Source: an uncultured Collinsella sp. (GTDB lineage: Bacteria; Actinomycetota; Coriobacteriia; Coriobacteriales; Coriobacteriaceae). From it: a stretch of 5,277 nucleotides of DNA. The stretch's first letter is position 1; each line of letters begins with the position of its first letter. The stretch is from contig CABQHR010000131.1 of NCBI GenBank assembly GCA_902463875.1, positions 1 through 5,277 of the forward strand, read 5' to 3'. The translations under genes and the position numbers were made by a program. Shown one piece after another: positions 1-5,277 of this stretch. The notes beneath the pieces are model-generated. The model was not told the DNA's origin, searched no databases, and saw nothing but the letters and a program-made list of their open reading frames with translations.

Positions 1-399
1 GCCGGCAAGAATGCCGACAGGGTCCAGCTCACCTTCCCCGAGAACGAGAACACCACAGTCGACCGTTTCATCCCCGTTTGGCAAGAGAAGATGACGGCCG
101 AAGAGTCCTTTGCAGAGCAGGCCGAAAGGCACACTGGAACGTTCCAGTGGGAGGATGGCGACCCCGTCGAGTACAACGGCAGAACATGGCTCACCGGAAC
201 GTGCAAGGACAACGGCGGCACTTATACCTACCTCTTTACCGACGTCGACACGGGAAGCGTCTATATCATGATTAGGAACGTCGACCTTCACAAGAAAGAA
301 GCCGAGACGCTCCTCAACTCTATCGAGTTCCCCGACGACATGAAGAAAGCAGTTGACGAGGCACGCGAAGTCGAGATTTCGAGCATCGAGCTCAAGTAA
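1..399 (+). CDS. Partial small lipoprotein-like secreted protein (3' part), paralogue of the next gene
   Basis: The reading frame is open from the first base and ends at TAA 397-399, giving the last 132 residues; the start and any signal peptide lie outside the window. The ATG at 91 is internal, because homology to the next gene (643-1236) extends upstream of it. Hand alignment from the shared RFIPV motif to the C-terminus gives about 47 identities in 111 positions. Shared blocks are DPVxYNGxTW, GSVYxxI and the C-terminal SxEFxDD segment. The family is not recognised. The alternating aromatic and charged strands resemble small beta-rich lipoproteins of PsbP/Mog1-like type, but that is only an impression. 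By analogy with the complete paralogue it is probably exported and lipid-anchored. A terminator at 470-505 closes its transcript. Confidence 0.85.
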   Translation, partial: AGKNADRVQLTFPENENTTVDRFIPVWQEKMTAEESFAEQAERHTGTFQWEDGDPVEYNGRTWLTGTCKDNGGTYTYLFTDVDTGSVYIMIRNVDLHKKEAETLLNSIEFPDDMKKAVDEAREVEISSIELK

Positions 400-411
400 C
401 GGGACACCCGC

Positions 412-443
412 ACGCGCCTACGCGCACCTGCGCACATGCGCCC
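412..443. repeat. Four imperfect 8-bp tandem units with GCGC core
   Basis: GCGC occurs at 414, 422, 430 and 438, exactly 8 bases apart. This gives four degenerate 8-mers: ACGCGCCT, ACGCGCAC, CTGCGCAC and ATGCGCCC. The tract lies in the 3' untranslated region of the first gene, between its stop codon and the terminator. No function is known. It may be chance in GC-rich DNA or a decayed microsatellite. Confidence 0.45.
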
Positions 444-469
444 CATTAAAGCAACGGGCACCCAACCCC

Positions 470-505
470 GGGGAGGGCCGACAGCATCGGCCCTCCCCCT
501 CTTTT
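470..505 (+). terminator. Rho-independent terminator of the first lipoprotein-like gene
   Basis: A perfect 12-bp stem is formed by GGGGAGGGCCGA (470-481) and TCGGCCCTCCCC (487-498). The loop is CAGCA and the tail CTCTTTT. It lies about 70 bases after the stop codon. The GGGAGGGCC arm recurs in the terminator of the following paralogue. Confidence 0.88.
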
Positions 506-602
506 GGACCCGCGCATATTGCCACTTGTCGGCGCAAATCCGGCCCTCAGAATGGGACACATGGCCCACCCTAGCGAGCCGTCCACGCGTACAGTAAAGG
601 CA

Positions 603-608
603 GATAAT
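603..608 (+). promoter_or_regulatory. Possible -10 element for the lipoprotein gene
   Basis: GATAAT matches the sigma-70 type -10 consensus at 5 of 6 positions and would place the transcript start near 615, giving a short leader before ATG 643. No convincing -35 box sits 16-18 bases upstream. An alternative pair, TTGTCG (526-531) and CAGAAT (548-553) with 16-bp spacing, is also weak. The terminator upstream (470-505) makes a promoter somewhere in 506-620 likely. Confidence 0.3.
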
Positions 609-642
609 CCATGGGCGGTTACAGATCGAGGAGGACACGACC

Positions 643-1236
643 ATGAAAAAGAAGGCCTTTGCGATTCTCACACTCTGCATCAGTCTCCTTGCCGCGGTTG
701 CCCTGGTGGGTTGCGGCGGAAGCGGCGGCGCTACCGGCAGTGGCGGTGGCGGCGGCGCAGAAAAGCCAGCCGTGGATATGAGGACCGACTTCATTTGGTT
801 TAAGGTCGAGGTGCCCGAGGGCGTCGAGATCACCGACGTTGCCGGCGACACCGCCGACAGGGCCCAGTTTAAGTTCACCGAGAGCGAGCACGCCAGCGAT
901 CGCTTCATCCCTGTCTTCGACTCTGACAAGAACGCTGACGAGCTGTTCGACTACGAGGCCAAATGGAAGGCCAACTTTGAGTGGACCGAGAATGATCCCG
1001 TCAAGTACAACGGCAAGACTTGGCGCAACGCTTCCTATACACACTCGGGCGGCGTAACGACTGAGTACTTCACCGAAGCAGGCGGCGGCAGCGTTTACGT
1101 GAGCATCGACAATGTCGAGGAGCACAAGGACGCCGTCGAGACCATGATGAAGTCTCTGGAGTTTGCCGATGACATCGCCGAGGCAAAGACCGAGGCCATG
1201 GACGTCAAGCTCGAGGATATCGAGATTAAGCGCTAA
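643..1236 (+). CDS. Small lipoprotein with glycine-rich tether, family unrecognised
   Basis: The gene encodes 197 residues. The start is fixed by an excellent Shine-Dalgarno AGGAGG (629-634), 8 bases before the ATG. The N-terminus is a classic lipoprotein signal: three lysines, a hydrophobic core, and lipobox LVGC with Cys24 as the predicted lipidation site. Residues 25-38 are almost all Gly, Ser, Ala and Thr and look like a flexible tether. The folded part (about 40-197) has the motifs RFIPV, DPVKYNGKTW and GSVYVSI, and an acidic helical C-terminus. It is predicted to sit on the outer face of the cytoplasmic membrane. No catalytic motif is visible, so the function is unknown. It follows a paralogue (1-399; about 42% identity by hand alignment) and is flanked by terminators, so it is probably transcribed alone. 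Confidence 0.93.
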   Translation: MKKKAFAILTLCISLLAAVALVGCGGSGGATGSGGGGGAEKPAVDMRTDFIWFKVEVPEGVEITDVAGDTADRAQFKFTESEHASDRFIPVFDSDKNADELFDYEAKWKANFEWTENDPVKYNGKTWRNASYTHSGGVTTEYFTEAGGGSVYVSIDNVEEHKDAVETMMKSLEFADDIAEAKTEAMDVKLEDIEIKR

Positions 1237-1308
1237 GCGACTCGCGAACGCAGCGGGTAACACGAGCGCGGTGCTAACAAGCGGCGGTGCCCCAGCGCTT
1301 CATACCCA

Positions 1309-1340
1309 GGGAGGGCCGGTAAACCGACCCTCCCTTTCTT
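1309..1340 (+). terminator. Rho-independent terminator of the lipoprotein gene
   Basis: The arms GGGAGGGCCGGT (1309-1320) and ACCGACCCTCCC (1323-1334) pair with one C/A mismatch around a tiny loop, effectively TAAA. The tail is TTTCTT. It lies about 70 bases after the stop codon, the same distance as in the upstream paralogue, and carries the same GGGAGGGCC arm. This suggests the terminator was copied together with the gene. Confidence 0.85.
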
Positions 1341-1355
1341 ATGCCGGTAACCGAC
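1315..1355. repeat. Short near-identical direct repeat, one copy in terminator stem
   Basis: GCCGGTAAACCGAC (1315-1328) recurs as GCCGGTAACCGAC (1343-1355), differing by a single A. The first copy forms the upper stem and loop of the terminator; the second lies just after its T-tract. Each copy has internal CGGT/ACCG symmetry. This may be a local duplication or coincidence. Confidence 0.4.
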
Positions 1356-1492
1356 GAACGCGAGGATGCCGGACGCTGGAACCGCCCCAAATGTGGCAAC
1401 AGTACGAAAACGACAAGCACCCCAGTGCGTCCGCCCGCCGATTTATAGCGCCGCGCAGACAATTGAGCCGATGCCTTTGGACATCCGGGCAG

Positions 1493-1498
1493 TATAGT
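1493..1498 (+). promoter_or_regulatory. Probable -10 element of the phospholipase gene
   Basis: TATAGT matches the -10 consensus at 5 of 6 positions and lies 43 bases before the ATG, giving a leader of about 37 bases. No good -35 box occurs at 16-18 bases; TTGAGC (1463-1468) is 24 bases away, which is too far. The promoter may therefore be weak or activator-dependent, or use another sigma factor. Confidence 0.4.
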
Positions 1499-1541
1499 GA
1501 CCAAAACGAGCGCATAACCGTACCCTGCGAATGGAGGAGTT

Positions 1542-4037
1542 ATGACCGAGCACCAAGCAATCAGCCGTCGAGCATTCACGTTGGGCCTAGGACTCGCAGC
1601 ATTGTCGCCATTTGCAAGCCTGCCCGAAACCGTGACGCCGGGTATTCCCCTGCGAGCGGCATTTGCAGAAGACGCGCCCACACCGGCGAAGAGCCTCCAT
1701 AATTTCGTCATTCGCCTTCGCCCCGCGGGCTATTTTCGCACCGCAAGCGTCAATGAAGACGGCAACGTTATCGGCAACGTCTGCCACCTGTTTAATGACG
1801 GCACGTCCAGCAAGCTCATCCTTGAGAACGTGCTGACCGATGCAGATAATACAAATTGGTATGCCATCCGCACCTTACTCAATTTCGAAGAGCATAAAAA
1901 GACGGGCTACAGCATTTGGTCGGTCGACGGCGACTCGGACAAAGATGGAAAGGTCATCCACGTATGGAGTGGTGAGTATGACAAAAAGCCCAGCCGCGCT
2001 TTTGCGTTTGAACGCCAGTTAAACGGAACCTACATCATCCGAGACCGCACGGTCGAGAAAGAAACCGAGAAAAAAGACATTAAGTACCTGGCAATAGAAT
2101 CGGACGGCAAAGACCAAGACAACAACAAGATCTGCCACAAGAGAAAGAGCATTCCGTGGGAGCTCGAGCTTGTCGGTTACGACAAGGGCGAGACCAATAC
2201 CACGGTTAGCAGTATCGACTGGATCAGGTATAGCAGCTACGCCGACGGGCCATGTTGGATGAAATACGTCGACAACAACAAGTTCCTCGACGAACTGAGC
2301 ATCCCGGGCACGCACGATTCGGGCACCTGCAGCGTGGACAACGACACCGAGCCCCAATCCTCCCAAGCAAAATGCCAGCAGGATTACATCCCCACACAGC
2401 TGCTCGAAGGCGTTCGCTATTTTGATATTCGACTTGGAAAGGGTGAGAACCCCGGCATCGACCACGGAGCTTGTTACCTGCTCAAAAAAGACGGGAACTT
2501 TATGCATCTCTCCGATGTCATCGGGTACTTCAATACGTTTTTGAGCGAAAACCCGACAGAAGCGCTCATCATGCTTGTGTCGCGAGGCAATGACGAGGCT
2601 ACCAACGAAAGCCTCACGACGGCCTTGGGCAAGGTTTTTGATGAGAACCCCGACCTGTTCTACACATCGAGCCGCATCCCCACGCTGGGCGAGGTGCGCG
2701 GAAAGATCGTCCTGCTGCGTCGGTTTGGGCTCGCCGGCAACAGCGTAAGCAGCCACACATGGGGCCTCGACCTCACCCAATGGGACGACAAAATCGCAGC
2801 ACACACCGACAGCACCTCTATGTGTCTCGTTCGAGACGAGCGGGGCTTTGAAGCCGTGGGGAAAACGGGTGACGAAGAGCCCTATTGCACCAAGGTATAC
2901 GCCCAGGACCATTACGAATGCACAGGAACCGACAAAATCGGCTGGGTCGATATGGCGCTGCAGGAGACAACCAAGCTCGCCCGCATCATGGTGGACGTCG
3001 AGGACAATGGCGGGGCCAAGGCAAAGGTCCTGGAGCACAGCTGGTGTATCAACTACACCAGCTGCACGAACTATAAGCAAGGAAGCAATCCTTTTACCGC
3101 AGCACGAGTGGTCAACGAGCATCTATACAAGAGCCAGTATATAAACAGCACCGGAAATGAGAGCACAAAGGAGGACTGCCTCAAGCACATTGGCATCATT
3201 GCGTCCGACTTTGTTGATGCGGCACTGGCCCGAAGCATCTACCAGCGCAATTACGATGCGAAGCACAAGCAGCCCGTTTCGTACTACCTCCCGACCCGCA
3301 TGCGCATGACATACGGCGACTCGTTGAGCGATGCCTCACTCCAGGATGGAAAGACCGTTGGCGAGGGTCGTTTCCGCCTTGTCGACAGCAGTAACGTACT
3401 CAACGTGGCAGCTTCGGGCAACACGTTTGCTATCGAATACGTGGATGTCGACGCCCTGGGCAACGAGACCGTTACGGAACTGCAGGGTTCCGTGCCCATC
3501 GATATCGACCCGCGCGCACTGACGCCCCACTTTGAAGGGCTCGAGGGCCTTAAGGCCGGCGAGGACGTGCGCGCAAAGATCGTGGCGCCGCTCGAGGGCA
3601 AGCTCGAAGGCGATGCCTGCACCGCCCAGCTCGAGTTTATGCACGATGCAAACGGTGTGCCGGGCACGGCAATGGCCGAGGATGAGGCATTTGCCGCGGG
3701 GACGTATTGGGTGCGTGCGAAAGGCCTGTTGGGCGACGCGGCGCAAAACTACACGCTTGCCACCGACGGAGCCGCAAGCTTTACTGTGACGACTTCGGGC
3801 GACGCGGGCGACACCGGCAACGGTACCGGCGGCGGCAACGGCAACGATGCAAACGCGGGCAGCGCTGACAAGAACGGTAAGAGCAACAAGGGCAAGGGCT
3901 CGGGCGGAAAACTCGCCGGCACGGGCGACGGCTCTGGCATCGCCGCCGGGCTCGCCGCTGCCGCCGTAGCGACAACAGCCGTCGGCGCGGCAATGCTTGC
4001 CAACGATCGCGAAGACAGCGAAGGCGCTAGCGAATAG
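1542..4037 (+). CDS. Exported, probably surface-anchored phosphatidylinositol-specific phospholipase C
   Basis: This 831-residue protein is predicted to cleave phosphatidylinositol or GPI anchors outside the cell. The start follows GGAGGAG (1533-1539), rather close to the ATG. Residues 1-42 form a Tat signal: SRRAF at 8-12, a hydrophobic stretch, and likely cleavage after AFA (Ala42). Residues about 51-212 resemble a ricin-type beta-trefoil. Residues about 236-575 are the PI-PLC catalytic domain: SIPGTHDSG with His258, FDIR with Asp295 and Arg297, DHG with His308, then IPTLGEVRGKIVLLRRF. Asp556 in the ASDF segment plausibly matches the catalytic Asp274 of the Bacillus cereus enzyme, and His258 and His308 its His32 and His82. 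Residues about 585-750 look like two MBG/YDG-type Ig-like repeats (TYGDSLSDA, then AQNYTL). A Gly/Asn/Lys linker (753-790) precedes LAGTG (791-795), a hydrophobic segment (800-820) and a short acidic tail. The catalytic call is firm; the flanking domains are less certain. Bacterial PI-PLC enzymes are usually about 300 residues, so this is greatly extended. Confidence 0.93.
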   Translation: MTEHQAISRRAFTLGLGLAALSPFASLPETVTPGIPLRAAFAEDAPTPAKSLHNFVIRLRPAGYFRTASVNEDGNVIGNVCHLFNDGTSSKLILENVLTDADNTNWYAIRTLLNFEEHKKTGYSIWSVDGDSDKDGKVIHVWSGEYDKKPSRAFAFERQLNGTYIIRDRTVEKETEKKDIKYLAIESDGKDQDNNKICHKRKSIPWELELVGYDKGETNTTVSSIDWIRYSSYADGPCWMKYVDNNKFLDELSIPGTHDSGTCSVDNDTEPQSSQAKCQQDYIPTQLLEGVRYFDIRLGKGENPGIDHGACYLLKKDGNFMHLSDVIGYFNTFLSENPTEALIMLVSRGNDEATNESLTTALGKVFDENPDLFYTSSRIPTLGEVRGKIVLLRRFGLAGNSVSSHTWGLDLTQWDDKIAAHTDSTSMCLVRDERGFEAVGKTGDEEPYCTKVYAQDHYECTGTDKIGWVDMALQETTKLARIMVDVEDNGGAKAKVLEHSWCINYTSCTNYKQGSNPFTAARVVNEHLYKSQYINSTGNESTKEDCLKHIGIIASDFVDAALARSIYQRNYDAKHKQPVSYYLPTRMRMTYGDSLSDASLQDGKTVGEGRFRLVDSSNVLNVAASGNTFAIEYVDVDALGNETVTELQGSVPIDIDPRALTPHFEGLEGLKAGEDVRAKIVAPLEGKLEGDACTAQLEFMHDANGVPGTAMAEDEAFAAGTYWVRAKGLLGDAAQNYTLATDGAASFTVTTSGDAGDTGNGTGGGNGNDANAGSADKNGKSNKGKGSGGKLAGTGDGSGIAAGLAAAAVATTAVGAAMLANDREDSEGASE

Positions 4038-4070
4038 GCAAGCCGACCTTTTAGACGCATCGACTCGATG

Positions 4071-4105
4071 AGGGGCGCAGAATACCGTTCTGCGCCCCTA
4101 TTTTT
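4071..4105 (+). terminator. Rho-independent terminator of the phospholipase gene
   Basis: A perfect 12-bp stem is formed by AGGGGCGCAGAA (4071-4082) and TTCTGCGCCCCT (4088-4099). The loop is TACCG and is followed by ATTTTT. It lies about 33 bases after the stop codon. It isolates the phospholipase from the downstream nuclease gene. Confidence 0.92.
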
Positions 4106-4124
4106 GACATGAAGGAGTAGCAAA

Positions 4125-4190
4125 GTGTTGTTATCCATGCGTGTCACTCCCGCGGGATTCGCTAAAACTGCCTCTATGGCCACATTTTAG
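4125..4190 (+). CDS. Possible 21-residue small ORF after the terminator
   Basis: GTG 4125 is preceded by a strong Shine-Dalgarno AAGGAG (4112-4117) with 7-base spacing, and the frame ends at TAG 4188-4190. The predicted peptide begins VLLSMRV (Met first if translated) and contains TPAGFAKTAS. It has no membrane segment or recognised domain. The good ribosome binding site is the only reason to list it. It could be a real small protein, a leader peptide for the nuclease gene 116 bases downstream, the remnant of a deleted gene, or chance. Any transcript would have to start after, or read through, the terminator that ends at 4105. Confidence 0.25.
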   Translation: MLLSMRVTPAGFAKTASMATF

Positions 4191-4265
4191 TCACCGCAAG
4201 GCTCCCATGCGAAGGTGCCAGACAGCACAGCAATTCGTGTCCGCGCGAGGCTTTAAACTAAATGT

Positions 4266-4271
4266 GATAAA
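4266..4271 (+). promoter_or_regulatory. Weak candidate -10 element for the YhcG-type gene
   Basis: GATAAA, preceded by TGT as in an extended -10, lies 35 bases before the ATG. It matches the consensus at 4 of 6 positions and no -35 box is evident. A promoter in the 4106-4280 spacer is expected because a strong terminator lies upstream, but its exact place is uncertain. Confidence 0.2.
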
Positions 4272-4306
4272 GATGCATTCCACAAGAGGAAAGTGGGGCG
4301 ACAGTG

Positions 4307-5277
4307 ATGGGCGAACTGGTAAACCGTGGAGAATCGGCAATCGTGCCAGAAGTTTTTTACAAGCAGGTTTCCTCGATTCTCAACGCCGCTCGCGACAAGG
4401 CCTATACCGCCGTTAACTTTGCGATGGTTGAGGCGTATTGGGAGATCGGCAAGAGCATTGTTGATGAGCAGGGCGGAGAGGAGCGCGCAGCATATGGAGA
4501 GGCATTGATTGCAGGCCTCTCCAGAAGGCTTACCGCGGATTTCGGAAAAGGCTTTGGCATCGCAAACCTTCGCAATATGCGTCAGTTCTTTCTTGCGTTT
4601 CCAATTCGCGACGCACTGCGTAGCGAATTGAGCTGGACTCATTACCGCAGGTTGATGCGCATTCCCGACCCCGATGCTCGCGCCTGGTACATGAACGAAT
4701 GCGCCGATTCTCGTTGGAGCACGCGTCAGCTCGAGCGCCAGATCAACACCATGTTCCGCGAGCGCCTGCTTGCCAGCAAGGACAAGGAGGCCGTCACCCA
4801 GGAAATCCAAAAGAGCGCCCCGGCTCGTCGCCCCGAGGATATCATCCGCGACCCATATGTACTGGAGTTTTTAGGTTTCTCGGACGATACTGCGTTTCGC
4901 GAGAGCGATCTAGAGCAGGCGCTCATCACGCATCTTCAGAAGTTCCTGCTGGAGCTTGGCCGTGGTTTCGCTTTCGAGGCGCGCCAAAAGCGCATCACTT
5001 TTGATGGGCGCCATTTCTATATTGACCTTGTGTTTTACAACTATCTGATGCGCTGCTTCGTGCTCATCGACCTTAAGACGGACGATCTTACGCATCAGGA
5101 CCTGGGCCAGATGCAAATGTATGTGAACTACTACACGCGCGAGCTCATGAACGAAGGCGACAATCCGCCTATAGGCATCGTGCTCTGCGCGGACAAAAGC
5201 GACTCGATTGTCGAGTACACGCTGCCCGAAGACAACGACCAAGTGTTTGCCGCCAAATACCTGCCGTATCTTCCAAG
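4307..5277 (+). CDS. YhcG-family (DUF1016) PDDEXK nuclease domain protein, 3' end cut off
   Basis: The frame gives 323 residues and is still open at the window end; the family is usually about 340-380 residues, so only a short tail is missing. The start is ATG 4307, or the adjacent GTG 4304; an in-frame TAA at 4268-4270 rules out earlier starts. The only SD-like sequence is a weak GTGGGG (4293-4298). Residues about 15-165 match the DUF1016 N-terminal domain (YWEIGKSI at 44-51, LSRRLTADFGKGF at 71-83, LRNMRQFF at 88-95). Residues about 175-323 match the C-terminal PDDEXK domain: Glu224 in FEARQKRI, Asp240 in FYIDLVFYN, Asp255-Leu-Lys257 in LIDLK, and GQMQMY with Gln268 and Tyr272. It is a predicted DNA nuclease acting in the cytoplasm. 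Family members often occur near type I restriction or mobile loci; no such partner is visible here, though the right flank is unseen. Confidence 0.92.
   Translation, partial: MGELVNRGESAIVPEVFYKQVSSILNAARDKAYTAVNFAMVEAYWEIGKSIVDEQGGEERAAYGEALIAGLSRRLTADFGKGFGIANLRNMRQFFLAFPIRDALRSELSWTHYRRLMRIPDPDARAWYMNECADSRWSTRQLERQINTMFRERLLASKDKEAVTQEIQKSAPARRPEDIIRDPYVLEFLGFSDDTAFRESDLEQALITHLQKFLLELGRGFAFEARQKRITFDGRHFYIDLVFYNYLMRCFVLIDLKTDDLTHQDLGQMQMYVNYYTRELMNEGDNPPIGIVLCADKSDSIVEYTLPEDNDQVFAAKYLPYLP

Larger units (their letters stand above)
1237..1541 (+). other. 305-base intergenic region between lipoprotein and phospholipase genes
   Basis: This spacer holds the lipoprotein terminator (1309-1340), a short near-repeat (1315-1355) and the probable phospholipase promoter (-10 at 1493-1498). 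No coding segment with a plausible ribosome binding site was seen. The open frame running through it (1163-1702) overlaps both flanking genes and has no coding character. Nothing else is recognisable in 1356-1490. Confidence 0.7.

Noticed and set aside
91..399. ATG at 91 as the true start of the first gene
   Set aside because: The frame stays open to base 1, and similarity to the paralogue (AGxxADRxQ and RFIPV) begins upstream of this ATG.
288..929. 213-codon minus-strand frame
   Set aside because: It spans the end of one lipoprotein-like gene, its terminator and the start of the next. It is low-complexity (Pro/Ser/Arg-rich) and a shadow of the forward genes.
619..1263. 214-codon minus-strand frame
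   Set aside because: It is antisense to the complete lipoprotein gene, which has a lipobox, a strong ribosome binding site and a paralogue.
1163..1702. 179-codon plus-strand frame bridging two genes
   Set aside because: It overlaps the end of the lipoprotein gene, a terminator and the start of the phospholipase in a different frame. Its composition is Arg/Pro/Ser-rich and its start has no ribosome binding site.
1690..2180. Trefoil-like domain as evidence for a ricin-like toxin
   Set aside because: The segment is only a possible carbohydrate-binding module. No ribosome-inactivating or other toxin catalytic domain is present; the enzyme is a PI-PLC.
2019..3122. 367-codon open frame on the minus strand
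   Set aside because: It lies wholly antisense to the phospholipase catalytic region, which has clear family motifs. Long antisense frames are common in GC-rich genes, and no recognisable domain is present.
4211..4228. Small inverted repeat GTGC/GCAC in the spacer before the nuclease gene
   Set aside because: The stem is only 4 bp with a 6-base loop, too weak to support an operator or attachment-site call.
4253..4810. 185-codon minus-strand frame
   Set aside because: It is antisense to the YhcG-type gene, whose forward translation matches DUF1016 closely.

Overview
The window is GC-rich DNA with dense forward-strand genes, short intergenic spacers and strong stem-loop terminators. A glycine-tethered lipoprotein, a twin-arginine (Tat) leader and an actinobacterial-style LAxTG sorting motif suggest a Gram-positive, high-GC actinobacterium. 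The overall style fits a gut coriobacterium such as Collinsella. That assignment is an inference from sequence style, not from a search.

Layout, left to right, all on the + strand. (1) Positions 1-399 hold the 3' part of a small secreted or lipoprotein-like gene, followed by a short GCGC-periodic tract and a strong terminator. (2) Positions 643-1236 hold a complete lipoprotein gene, a diverged tandem paralogue of the first, with its own terminator of closely related sequence. (3) Positions 1542-4037 hold the largest gene, an 831-residue exported phospholipase. It has a Tat signal, a probable beta-trefoil domain, a phosphatidylinositol-specific phospholipase C (PI-PLC) catalytic domain, two probable Ig-like MBG/YDG repeats, a Gly/Asn-rich linker and a C-terminal LAGTG sorting-like signal. 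A perfect 12-bp terminator stem follows. (4) After a spacer holding a possible 21-codon ORF, positions 4307-5277 hold a nearly complete YhcG-type (DUF1016) PDDEXK nuclease gene that runs off the window end.

The terminators between genes argue that the four genes are separate transcription units rather than one operon. The first three products are all predicted to act at the cell surface: two small lipoproteins (one seen only in part) and a surface phospholipase that could act on host or bacterial inositol lipids or GPI anchors. The nuclease is a cytoplasmic DNA-related protein with no evident link to them. No tRNA, rRNA, CRISPR array, insertion sequence or transposase was seen.
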